A DNA stretch of 22,577 bases, from positions 1-22,577 of the forward strand of contig CAYFJO010000155.1 in assembly GCA_964343305.1 (NCBI GenBank). The letters run 5' to 3'. Source of the stretch: CAYFJO01 sp964343305. Its GTDB lineage: Bacteria; Planctomycetota; Planctomycetia; Pirellulales; Pirellulaceae. Below, piece after piece: positions 7,501 through 14,313 of this stretch; within the stretch, counting starts at the first letter, position 1, and every line of letters starts with the position of its first letter. Below the pieces are notes generated by a model, which worked only from the letters and a program-made list of their open reading frames with translations, was not told the origin of the DNA and did no database searches. A program made the translations under genes and the position numbers.

Positions 7501-8352
7501 TTAATCATCTCGCAACAAACGCCCGCTGCCATCGGTATTGATTCCGCCGGCCAAGGCCATGATTCCTTCGATGAACGGCCACAACAATCCAAGGCCAATG
7601 GTCACAACGGCCAGAATAAAGCTCATGACACCACGGCCCATCACGATTGGCCACAGTAGACCGAGACCCAACGCACCAAGCGCGACGATCGTGCGAACAA
7701 CGCCGGCCATGATTCGGCCCAAATAGATTTGCTGCGAGCCGGGACCAACGACAAAACAAAGAATCCCCAGCAACCCGGCCGTTTTGCGTCGCCGATCGCT
7801 TGCTTCGCCGGAGACCGAGGGAGTGGTCGTTTCCGCGGCGGCTTCGGCTTGAGGTTGTGGTGTGGGCGCAGGCGCTGGTTGTTCGACCGGCTGCTTTAAC
7901 GGATCGGCAACATTGGAGATGGTCGGTTCGTCGGGGATGGCTTCTTCGGCAAGTGGATCCGTGGCCGGTGTGCTGTCAGGCTCCGCGGGTGGTTCGTTGG
8001 CTGCGGGTTCGACGACGGGAGGCCCTTCCTGACCACCGCCTAAATCCGGATAAACTTCGTTTGCCCAACGCCACTGATCCGTGCCTTCTTGAAGCAATTG
8101 ATCCTGGTTGTCGATCCGGCCATCCGCGACCCATTCGTCGAGTTCGGATTTCGAGACAGGGCCGTATTGGTCCCCGTCCCCCGTCTTTACATGCCATTGA
8201 TCGGACTCGGACGACTGCGGCTCGGCAGCAGGCTCACCCGCGGGGACCTCGATGACGCCGGTGCATTTGGGACACTTGATCTTCTTGCCCGCGACCTTGT
8301 CCGGCACGCGGAATTCCTTTTGACAGCCTGCGCACTGGACTTGTATTGGCAT
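7501..8352 (-). CDS. MJ0042 zinc-ribbon, GYF_2 and TM2-like membrane protein
   Basis: 283 aa from ATG 8352, which has AGGAG six bases upstream; the GTG at 8388 is therefore less likely. Residues 1-35 form a zinc ribbon of the MJ0042 type with two CxxC pairs (CAGC and CPKC). A GYF_2-like domain follows at about 52-102 (QYGPVSKSELDEWVADGRI and WRWANEVYP). Then comes a low-complexity Pro/Ala/Glu linker. The last 90 residues hold a TM2-like unit with three hydrophobic segments (GILCFVVGPGSQQIYLGRIMAG, ALGLGLLWPIV, FILAVVTIGLGLLWPFIEGIMAL). This arrangement is common in planctomycetes. The protein is probably an inner-membrane protein with a cytoplasmic N-terminus that binds another protein. No pathway can be named from the neighbours. 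Confidence 0.85.
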   Translation of the reverse strand: MPIQVQCAGCQKEFRVPDKVAGKKIKCPKCTGVIEVPAGEPAAEPQSSESDQWHVKTGDGDQYGPVSKSELDEWVADGRIDNQDQLLQEGTDQWRWANEVYPDLGGGQEGPPVVEPAANEPPAEPDSTPATDPLAEEAIPDEPTISNVADPLKQPVEQPAPAPTPQPQAEAAAETTTPSVSGEASDRRRKTAGLLGILCFVVGPGSQQIYLGRIMAGVVRTIVALGALGLGLLWPIVMGRGVMSFILAVVTIGLGLLWPFIEGIMALAGGINTDGSGRLLRDD

Positions 8353-8463
8353 TCCCGTCTCCTGGCCGAGGGTTGGCCAGACACTCAATTATTTCATCAA
8401 AGGGTACATTCTAATCGGATTGCCCCGCGTGATCTATCACCGTACCGGCTCGTCGATCTGGTT

Positions 8464-8528
8464 GTAGCTGCGTTCGCCAGAACGCGGAGTTTTTGACGCC
8501 ACAACCGCACTCTGGCGAGTGCAGCTAC
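8464..8528. repeat. Palindromic repeat, GTAGCTGCGTTCGCC family, copy 1
   Basis: 65 bp. The outer arms GTAGCTGCGTTCGCCAGAAC and its counterpart ending GAGTGCAGCTAC are near-perfect inverted copies with GTAG at one end and CTAC at the other. The centre is variable. The second copy at 12882-12947 is inverted relative to this one and shares both arms but not the centre. Confidence 0.9.
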
Positions 8529-8595
8529 ATTCTTGAAACCGCTTCAACTTTGTTGGCGGTTGTTGTCTTCCGGCTGGCGTGTTTACATAATGGCG

Positions 8596-8678
8596 TGGTT
8601 CAAAAAGGGATCAGGTACCTTTACCGGAACGGCCCGAAGGGTGCTTGGCACAAAGGTACCTGACCCCTTTTTGAACCA
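8596..8678. repeat. 83-bp palindromic repeat, TGGTTCAAAAAGGG family, copy 1
   Basis: Long inverted repeat running from TGGTTCAAAAAGGG to CCCTTTTTGAACCA, with an inner GGTACC on each side and a central CGGAACGGCCCG/GGGTGCTTGG part. It is the same length as copy 2 at 15661-15743 and nearly identical to its reverse complement. Paired bases beside the inner GGTACC differ between the copies in a way that keeps pairing (CTTT/AAAG here, CATT/AATG there). It lies about 30 bp upstream of the next gene start. Confidence 0.92.
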
Positions 8679-8709
8679 CCAACCATACTTTTTTCTTACG
8701 AGGTTATTC

Positions 8710-9576
8710 ATGATCCGTCAATTCAATCGTCGACGATTCCTGGCATTAACTTCCGCCGCTGCCGCCGGCGCGACCTTTTTCGACGCCCCCACAGTGTTGC
8801 GAGCCGCTGGCCTGGCCAAAGATGACGACCCCTACGATGGCTTCCCAATGGGTGCCCAAAGTTACTCGTTGCGCAAGTTCAACGTGGTCGAAGCGGTGCG
8901 GCATCTGCAGGGCATGGGCCTGCACTTTGTCGAGTTCTTTGACAAACATCTGTCGAAGGACGCCAGCGACGGCCAGATTGCTGAAGTCAAAAACCTGATC
9001 AAAAAAGCGGACATTTCGATCAGTGCCCACGGTGTCAACGGATTCTCCAAAAACCACGACGCGAATCGCAAAGTCTTTCAATTCGCCAAGCGAGCCGGCA
9101 TCAAAAACATCTCGGCGAATCCCACGAAAGATTCCTTCGACAGCCTGGACAAGCTGTGTGAAGAGTTCCAGATTCGTATTGCCATCCACAACCACGGTCC
9201 CGGCGCGCTGTACGACAAGATCGCCGACACGAAAGACGCCATCAAGGACCATCACAAGTTGATCGGAGCGTGTGTCGACACCGGCCACTACATCCGCAGC
9301 GGCGAAGATCCCGTCAAAGCGGTTTTGGAACTGAGCGATCGCGTCTACGGTGTGCACGTCAAAGACGACACCCACAAAGGCGACAAAGGCTCGCACAACG
9401 TCGTGATCGGCGAAGCGAATCTGGACGTTGTCGGATTGTTTGGCGCGCTACGCAAAATCAAATTCCCCGCCGACGGATCGCTGTCGCTGGAATACGAAGC
9501 CAATCCAGACAACCCAATGGAAGATATGAAAGCTTGCTTGGCCGTGGCCCGCGAGGCGATCGCGAAGATCAACTAG
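8710..9576 (+). CDS. Sugar phosphate isomerase/epimerase-like TIM-barrel protein, Tat-exported
   Basis: 288 aa from ATG 8710, with GAGG seven bases upstream. The open frame extends to 8533, but that part is translated repeat sequence. The N-terminus N6-RRRFLALTSAAAAGATF is a twin-arginine signal peptide. The rest is the xylose isomerase-like barrel (AP endonuclease family 2 fold): FVEFF with E75, AIHNHG (H160, H162), ACVDTGH (D190, H193), GVHVKDD (H216) and LSLEYEAN (E261). These are the usual metal ligands of this fold. In planctomycetes many exported proteins of this type act on sugars or related polyols, but the substrate cannot be read from the sequence. The stop is followed within 11 bp by a REP. 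Confidence 0.9.
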   Translation: MIRQFNRRRFLALTSAAAAGATFFDAPTVLRAAGLAKDDDPYDGFPMGAQSYSLRKFNVVEAVRHLQGMGLHFVEFFDKHLSKDASDGQIAEVKNLIKKADISISAHGVNGFSKNHDANRKVFQFAKRAGIKNISANPTKDSFDSLDKLCEEFQIRIAIHNHGPGALYDKIADTKDAIKDHHKLIGACVDTGHYIRSGEDPVKAVLELSDRVYGVHVKDDTHKGDKGSHNVVIGEANLDVVGLFGALRKIKFPADGSLSLEYEANPDNPMEDMKACLAVAREAIAKIN

Positions 9577-9586
9577 CGATTAGATC

Positions 9587-9607
9587 GTAGGGCATGCTAT
9601 GCATGCC
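9587..9607 (+). repeat. REP, GTAG-GGCATGC type
   Basis: GTAG at 9587-9590 heads a 7-bp perfect stem GGCATGC/GCATGCC around a TAT loop. Apart from the loop it is identical to the REP at the 3' end of the RAYT gene (11227-11247, other strand). It marks the left break of the fusA pseudogene. Confidence 0.88.
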
Positions 9608-10059
9608 GGCACCGGTGAGTTTCATCTGGACGTCTACATCGAGCGGATCCGCCGCGAGTACGGCGTGAGCGTCGAAGTCATCCCGCCGAAGGTGGGTTCC
9701 AGATTTGTGCGAAAGATTGTTTCCGCGAAAACTTCCGCCGCACGAAGCCGGCGCCGTTGGAACCGGTGATGAAAATGGAAATCCTGGCGCCCGAGCAATT
9801 CCAAGGCTCGGTCGTCGGCGACGTCGCGACCCGTCGAGGCATGATCGAAACCACCGGCACGCGCGAAGACGGCACGACAAACATCGAGTGCACCGTGCCG
9901 CTGGCCGAGGCGTTCGGTTACGCCACCGACCTACGCAGCATGACCCAAGGCCAAGGCACTTCGACGATGGAATTGGCAGCCTACAAAAAGGTCCCCGCCA
10001 GCATCCAAGAAGACATCATCGAAGAACGCAAACAAGGCCAACTGGTTGGTGCTAAGTAG
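9608..10059 (+). pseudogene. fusA: Elongation factor G remnant (3' end)
   Basis: Two blocks match EF-G. The first (9608-9690) reads GTGEFHLDVYIERIRREYGV, which is the start of domain IV, and it begins directly after a REP. The second (about 9703-10059) is in a different frame and reads CFRENFRRTKPAPLEPVMKM, then QFQGSVVGDVATRRGMI and MTQGQGTSTMELAAYKKVP, which is the end of domain IV and all of domain V. Most of domain IV is deleted between them, and domains I to III, including the GTPase, are absent. EF-G is near 700 aa, so only about a fifth remains. The second block could still give about 100 residues from TTG 9757. It is a decayed copy; a functional fusA must be elsewhere. Confidence 0.88.
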
Positions 10060-10078
10060 AGATTGTCGGATTAGACGA

Positions 10079-10111
10079 GGGATCGAAGGCCTGGCTTTCG
10101 ATCCCTTTTTT
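10079..10111 (+). terminator. Intrinsic terminator after the fusA remnant
   Basis: GGGATCGAA (10079-10087) pairs perfectly with TTCGATCCC (10097-10105), with further GGCC/GGC pairing in the loop, followed by six T (10106-10111). This is a textbook rho-independent terminator 19 bp after the stop codon, and is probably the terminator of the original fusA copy. Confidence 0.92.
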
Positions 10112-10138
10112 AATGGAAGCTATTTTCAACGCCACAAG

Positions 10139-10408
10139 TCAGCTTCCGTTCAACACTTCATCGCAGATTCGCATAAATCTAGATGTAAGAGCACCACTCT
10201 CACATCTTGTCACACATTCTTTCATCTCATTCTTGTCACCAGTCGCGGTCCACTCCAATCTTTGCGAACCTCTTATGACAAAGAACGGTTGCCCACCTTG
10301 GTCGGTCGGCGCGCATTCAACACTGACGGGAGTCCCCTTGAGTGCGAGTGCGGCTACCGTTCGCTTTAATCGGGCAAATTCGAAATTAACTTGTCGGCTG
10401 AGCATCAT
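10139..10408 (-). CDS. Small hypothetical protein with a strong ribosome binding site
   Basis: 89 aa from ATG 10408. AAGGAG (complement of 10415-10420) lies six bases upstream, the best Shine-Dalgarno site in this part of the window, which is the main support for the gene. The sequence (FEFARLKRTVAALALKGTPV, then PFFVIRGSQRLEW) looks like a small cytoplasmic alpha/beta protein. I do not recognise a family. It is convergent with the fusA remnant. The A+T-richer intergenic DNA to its right (10409-10640) probably holds its promoter. Confidence 0.6.
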   Translation of the reverse strand: MMLSRQVNFEFARLKRTVAALALKGTPVSVECAPTDQGGQPFFVIRGSQRLEWTATGDKNEMKECVTRCESGALTSRFMRICDEVLNGS

Positions 10409-10636
10409 TTTCTACTCCTTCTTTCATTCATTCACCATTGAATATCTCTAATCACAGTGCAAAACGTCAAGGACATTTCTCAATCCCTTTGACCTTTTGT
10501 GATTTGACCAAAAAGGATAAAAGTCCAACTTTGAATCGTCGGTCATATTCTGTTTCTGACCAAACGATGTTGGGACCTCAAAAATGTGGATGCGAAAACG
10601 TGAAAAACAGGGGACACCCGTTTAAAGGATTGGACC

Positions 10637-10984
10637 ATTAAGGATATTGAAGAACTCATCAGAAGGCACAGCACTCGAAAACCCACACGAGCATGGAACG
10701 ATTTGACACATGGGTGCTTAATCTTGGTTGTGCTGTTTATTGCAATTCCCTGCGGCTTAAGTTGTGTCGATGAACAACTCGCGAACGCTTACTTTTTTGG
10801 ACCGCTACTTGGTCTTTGGATCGCCGGCTTTGGTCTAGTGTCACTCACGTCTGGTATCTACGGATACAGAGGGCGGGTTACTGGACCTACGCTGCTAGGC
10901 ATTATTCCGATACTCATAGGCATGGTTTGTGCGGTTATCGGCGTAATCGAATTCTTGCGGATACTTATTCCTATTGTTCTTTAA
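10637..10984 (+). CDS. Small multi-pass membrane protein, start uncertain
   Basis: The frame is open from 10604 to 10984 but has no ATG. A TTG at 10703 is possible and would give 93 aa. However, the preceding residues (TIKDIEELIRRHSTRKPTRAW, from 10637) look like real protein: a charged amphipathic helix before the membrane part. So either a rare start such as ATT 10637 is used or the 5' end is damaged. Three hydrophobic segments follow: LILVVLFIAIPCGL, FGPLLGLWIAGFGLVSL and LLGIIPILIGMVCAVIGVIEFL. I recognise no family. It stands alone between the small minus-strand gene and a REP cluster. Confidence 0.5.
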   Translation: MKDIEELIRRHSTRKPTRAWNDLTHGCLILVVLFIAIPCGLSCVDEQLANAYFFGPLLGLWIAGFGLVSLTSGIYGYRGRVTGPTLLGIIPILIGMVCAVIGVIEFLRILIPIVL

Positions 10985-11047
10985 TATTTGGCAAAGACAA
11001 CGGGACACGTCTAATCATTGCTCTCCGTTTTCGTTGCATCAGCAAGC

Positions 11048-11247
11048 GTAGGTCACGCTGTGCGTGACAAAATGCGGTCACCCTTTCGTTCAACACTTCG
11101 ATTTTTCATGCATTCTCACAATCTCGAACTCGATTCCGGATCACGCTGTGCGTGACGAAATGCGGCTTCCTTTTGGATTCACGTTTCACTCCCTTTTTAC
11201 GTTCTCTTCCCTTCGAACTCGATTCCGGCATGCGGAGCATGCCCTAC
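11048..11247. repeat. REP cluster downstream of the RAYT gene
   Basis: Three palindromes lie in a row. 11048-11068 is GTAG-GTCACGC-TGT-GCGTGAC. 11141-11155 is TCACGC-TGT-GCGTGA without a GTAG head. 11227-11247 is GGCATGC-GGA-GCATGCC-CTAC in the other orientation. The spacers repeat too: GACAAAATGCGG/GACGAAATGCGG after the first two palindromes and TCGAACTCGATTCCGG before the second and third. The stretch is therefore two diverged tandem units of about 90 bp closed by an inverted REP. Confidence 0.85.
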
Positions 11248-11825
11248 GTGGGCTCGCCAGTCTTGTCTTCGATGGCGCGGAAATCGATTGGCGGTTTCGT
11301 CATTTCCTTGGTGAAACATCCCCATCGACGGTCGTAAACGCCTAACTCAACATACCGATGAAAACTGTTATGCGGCCACTCGTGTGGGCATCGGACGTGG
11401 CCGTGTTTGACCGGGTTCCAATGGATGTAATCGAAATGCGCCTCGAAATCGTCTTCATCTTCCAATGTATGCTCCCAATATCGCGGCTGCCAAATGCCGC
11501 GCCGCCGCTGACGCTTGCGACCCTCGGACACAACGTAATCGCTGCCGCCCATCGCCAACCATTGCTTGGTGAATTCCTTCTTCACCCAACCCCAACGCAT
11601 AGGATACTCGCTGTCGCCCGGCGGTAACGACCAAATCGCGTGCAAATGATCGGGCAACAAGACAATCGCATTCACTTTAAACGGCCATTGTAAAATGCAC
11701 CTTCGAAAAACACTGCCCAACAATTCAACCGCCACCGGATCAGAAAACAAACGCCTACGCCGATGTACAACCACTGTAAAGAAAAACGACCCACCCGGAA
11801 CAAACGCTCGACGATAATTCGGCAT
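11244..11825 (-). CDS. REP-associated tyrosine transposase (RAYT, Y1/IS200-like)
   Basis: 193 aa from ATG 11825. The Y1 transposase pattern is complete: FFFTVVVHRRRRLF near the N-terminus, the metal-binding HxH in LLPDHLHAIWSLP (H60, H62), WQPRYWEHT, and the catalytic tyrosine in FDYIHWNPVKHG (Y133). The length and the WNPVKHG block are typical of RAYTs rather than IS200/IS605 TnpA. The gene lies between REPs of the same GTAG-headed type (11227-11247 and 11840-11860) in opposite orientation, as expected for a transposase that cuts its own REPs. Its stop codon TAG is part of the GTAG head of the 3' REP. It has no obvious Shine-Dalgarno site. It looks intact and is the best candidate for the enzyme behind some of the palindromes in this genome. 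Confidence 0.93.
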   Translation of the reverse strand: MPNYRRAFVPGGSFFFTVVVHRRRRLFSDPVAVELLGSVFRRCILQWPFKVNAIVLLPDHLHAIWSLPPGDSEYPMRWGWVKKEFTKQWLAMGGSDYVVSEGRKRQRRRGIWQPRYWEHTLEDEDDFEAHFDYIHWNPVKHGHVRCPHEWPHNSFHRYVELGVYDRRWGCFTKEMTKPPIDFRAIEDKTGEPT

Positions 11826-11839
11826 CCAAGAATTCTACC

Positions 11840-11860
11840 GTAGGTCATGCTCCGCATGAC
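11840..11860 (+). repeat. REP upstream of the RAYT gene
   Basis: GTAG at 11840-11843, then GTCATGC-TCC-GCATGAC, a perfect 7-bp stem. It is 14 bp upstream of the RAYT start and inverted relative to the REP at the gene's 3' end, so both GTAG heads face the gene. Confidence 0.9.
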
Positions 11861-11913
11861 AGATTGCTGTAGTTGAATCAGCGACATTCTTTACCGCAAC
11901 GTAGTTCCATATC

Positions 11914-12018
11914 GTAGCCCAGGGTCGCGGTCTTCCGCGCACCCCTTGCCATCCCAGGGTGCGCGACTTCGTCGCGACCCTGGGCTCCGGCTGTGGGCTG
12001 GTCTCACGACCAGCCCAC
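11914..12018. repeat. Two adjacent palindromes before hisF
   Basis: The first (11914-11986) starts GTAGCCCAGGGTCGCGG and ends CGCGACCCTGGGCT, with CGCGCACCC/GGGTGCGCG inside, so it is a long interrupted palindrome with a GTAG head. The second (11993-12018) is an 11-bp perfect stem GTGGGCTGGTC/GACCAGCCCAC around a TCAC loop. Both lie upstream of hisF and could be transcribed in its leader. Confidence 0.82.
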
Positions 12019-12101
12019 CTTTCGGACCGAAGGTTGACCCTGTTGTCACGGGCACTTACAGTAAAGTAACTGCATCTATTCCCCTTTTTTGCCGCCGGTC
12101 C

Positions 12102-12869
12102 ATGCTCGCTAAACGTGTCATTCCCTGTCTCGATGTCAACGCGGGCCGCGTCGTGAAGGGGACAAATTTTGTCAACTTGCGGGACGCTGGCGATCCGGTC
12201 GAAGTGGCCGCTCGTTATGAGAAAGAAGGCGCGGACGAACTGGTGTTCCTGGACATCACGGCCAGCCATGAAGATCGCGACATCATGATCGACGTGGTGC
12301 GACGGACGGCCGAGCAGGTGTTCATGCCGCTGACGGTCGGCGGCGGGATTCGCACGATGGACGATATTCGGGCTTTGCTCAACGCCGGGTCGGACAAAGT
12401 TTCAATCAATTCCGCGGCCTGCAAAGATCCGCAGTTTGTCAGCGATGCGGCCCGACGGTTTGGCAGCCAGTGCATTGTCGTCAATATTGACCCCAAACGC
12501 GTGCAAAAAAACGGCACGGAAGTTTGGGAAATTCATATCAACGGGGGGCGAGTGCCGACGGGATTGGAGGCGGTTTCCTGGGCGAAAAAGGTCGAGGAAT
12601 TGGGAGCGGGCGAGATTGTGTTGACCAGCATGGATTGCGACGGCACAAAAGACGGTTACGATTTAGAGATTACTGCGGCGGTGAGCGAAAGCGTTTCGAT
12701 ACCCGTCGTCGCCAGCGGTGGTGCCGGCAAGCCCGAGCATTTGGCCGACGCGATTACAATTGGCAAAGCAGACGCCGCGCTGGCCGCAAGCATTTTTCAT
12801 TTTGGCGAGTACACGATCCACGAAACAAAACAGGTGATGGCCGATCGGGGAATTCCTGTTCGACTGTAA
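12102..12869 (+). CDS. hisF: Imidazole glycerol phosphate synthase, cyclase subunit HisF
   Basis: 255 aa from ATG 12102, the usual HisF length; the longer open frame to 11946 is translated repeat sequence. It starts MLAKRVIPCLDVNAGRVVKG, the HisF signature, with the catalytic Asp11 (CLDV) and Asp130 (VNIDPKR). The phosphate-binding loops are visible in LTVGGGIRTMDDI and IPVVASGGAGKPEHLADAI. With HisH it uses ammonia from glutamine to turn PRFAR into imidazole glycerol phosphate and AICAR, the step that links histidine and purine synthesis. No other his gene is adjacent, so the pathway genes are scattered. No Shine-Dalgarno site is visible. Confidence 0.98.
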   Translation: MLAKRVIPCLDVNAGRVVKGTNFVNLRDAGDPVEVAARYEKEGADELVFLDITASHEDRDIMIDVVRRTAEQVFMPLTVGGGIRTMDDIRALLNAGSDKVSINSAACKDPQFVSDAARRFGSQCIVVNIDPKRVQKNGTEVWEIHINGGRVPTGLEAVSWAKKVEELGAGEIVLTSMDCDGTKDGYDLEITAAVSESVSIPVVASGGAGKPEHLADAITIGKADAALAASIFHFGEYTIHETKQVMADRGIPVRL

Positions 12870-12881
12870 AAGTTTTTAGGT

Positions 12882-12947
12882 GTAGCTGCACTCGCCAGAG
12901 TGCGGACGAATTGTCGACAGAGCCCGCGTTCTGGCGAACGCAGCTAC
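12882..12947. repeat. Palindromic repeat, GTAGCTGCGTTCGCC family, copy 2
   Basis: 66 bp, GTAGCTGCACTCGCC to GGCGAACGCAGCTAC. The arms match copy 1 at 8464-8528 in inverted orientation while the central 15-20 bases differ. It lies between hisF and pilT, 12 bp after the hisF stop, where it may form a hairpin at the 3' end of the hisF transcript. Confidence 0.9.
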
Positions 12948-12972
12948 ACACCTCCAACAAGAGGATCAATCC

Positions 12973-14214
12973 ATGGCAACCGCCGCATCCGACAAGACAA
13001 TTCAAGACAAGACCATCGTGGCTTCGCCGCCCACCGTCACACCCAAGAAAAAAGACCCGCTCGCCGGCGACCCGATGGCCGAACGGCTGGCTGCCAAGCT
13101 GTTGAAAAAGAAGGAGGCGTTGGAAGTTGACAAGATCTTTCGGGCTCTGGTCAAACTGGAAGGCTCCGACTTGCATCTCAAGGTCGGCCGTCCGCCAATG
13201 GTGCGGCTCAAGGGTGACATCAAAGAGCTAAATCGTCCTCCAATTCACGACGAGGAGATGGTGAATCTCTTGCTTCCCATGATGGACGATCGGAACCGCA
13301 AGATCTTTGAAGAAGAAGGCGGTGCTGACTTCGCGCATACTTGCGAAGTGGATGGAACGACATGGCGATTTCGTGTCAACATGTTGACGCAGTTGGGGAG
13401 GATTGGCTTGGTCGCCCGCCGGATTAACAATGATATTCCGGACTTCGAAGGATTGTTTCTGCCATCCTCGGTCGAGAGACTTTGCAATTACGACCAGGGT
13501 CTCGTTTTGCTCGCCGGGGTCACCGGGTCCGGTAAATCGACGACCATCGCGTCGATGCTCAACTACGTCAATCGCAAATATAAAAAACACATCCTGACGC
13601 TCGAAGATCCGATCGAGTTTGTGTTTACCGAAGAACAGTGTTTGATCAATCAACGCGAGATCGGCCAAGACGTGAAGAACTTTGGGATCGCCATGAAGCA
13701 TGCCGTACGTGAGGATCCGGACATCATGCTGGTTGGCGAAATGCGTGATGAAGAAACGTTCATGACGGCCATCCATGCTGCGGAAACCGGTCACTTGGTT
13801 TATGGAACGATTCACGCGTCCAGTTGCTCGACCACGATCGGCCGTATTCTCGACTTGTTCCCCGAAGAAATGCATGGTGCGATTCGCAGTGCCATCGCAT
13901 TTAACATGAAGGGCATCGTTTCGCAGAAATTACTGAAGACCATTCGCCCCGACGTGGCGCGTGTCCCGACCGTCGAAATCATGTTCTTCAACCCCATCAT
14001 TCAGAAGTTGATTTTGGAAGGTGGCGATCACAAGCTCCCTGACGCCATTCGAATGGGTGTGGAAGAGGGCATGCAAGACTTTACGATGAGCCTCAAGCAG
14101 TTGATCGACGACGAGTTGATCGATCGACAGACGGCCTTCCAAGTGGCGCCGAATCTGGAGGCGCTCAAGATGTCGCTGAAGGGCATCGAAGTGAAGGCTC
14201 CGGGTATTTTGTAA
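12973..14214 (+). CDS. pilT: Type IV pilus twitching-motility ATPase PilT
   Basis: 413 aa from ATG 12973 with AGAGG upstream. About 45 extra residues at the N-terminus are charged and low in complexity. Then comes the PilT fold: LEGSDLHLKVGRPPMVR (62-78), Walker A GVTGSGKST (182-190), the Asp box ILTLEDPIEFVF, Walker B IMLVGEMRDEET (251-262), the His box GTIHASS (278-284) and the C-terminal MSLKQLIDDELID. All catalytic residues are present. PilT is the hexameric inner-membrane-associated motor that drives pilus retraction. It is followed on the same strand by two PilB/GspE-like genes, so the three may form one unit, although gaps of about 100 bp filled by repeats separate them. Confidence 0.95.
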   Translation: MATAASDKTIQDKTIVASPPTVTPKKKDPLAGDPMAERLAAKLLKKKEALEVDKIFRALVKLEGSDLHLKVGRPPMVRLKGDIKELNRPPIHDEEMVNLLLPMMDDRNRKIFEEEGGADFAHTCEVDGTTWRFRVNMLTQLGRIGLVARRINNDIPDFEGLFLPSSVERLCNYDQGLVLLAGVTGSGKSTTIASMLNYVNRKYKKHILTLEDPIEFVFTEEQCLINQREIGQDVKNFGIAMKHAVREDPDIMLVGEMRDEETFMTAIHAAETGHLVYGTIHASSCSTTIGRILDLFPEEMHGAIRSAIAFNMKGIVSQKLLKTIRPDVARVPTVEIMFFNPIIQKLILEGGDHKLPDAIRMGVEEGMQDFTMSLKQLIDDELIDRQTAFQVAPNLEALKMSLKGIEVKAPGIL

Positions 14215-14229
14215 GCTGCATCGAGACAC

Positions 14230-14291
14230 AAGCCCGACGCGCAAGTCAGGGACACAATACGGCGTTGTTCCCTCGCTCGCGCATCGGGCTT
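14230..14291. repeat. Palindromic repeat, AAGCCCGACGCGC family
   Basis: AAGCCCGACGCGC (14230-14242) is inverted against GCGCATCGGGCTT (14279-14291) with one mismatch, and TCAGGGA/TCCCTCG pairs inside. It fills most of the gap between pilT and the next ATPase gene. I recall AAGCCCGA-type repeats as frequent in planctomycete genomes. Confidence 0.8.
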
Positions 14292-14313
14292 TTGAGATGA
14301 CTGTGAGAAAGCA

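Noticed and set aside
8533..8709. N-terminal extension of the isomerase-like protein
   Set aside because: It would translate the 83-bp palindrome, and the Tat signal peptide must be at the N-terminus, so the start is 8710.
10438..10641. 67-codon plus-strand ORF
   Set aside because: No ribosome binding site and a composition unlike a folded protein. It covers the likely promoter of the minus-strand gene at 10408.
11048..11247. Repeats near the RAYT gene as a CRISPR array
   Set aside because: Only two or three units, spacers are themselves repeated and diverged, and the repeats are REP palindromes. No cas genes are present.
11946..12101. N-terminal extension of HisF
   Set aside because: This is translated palindromic repeat. 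HisF normally begins at MLAKRVIPCLD.
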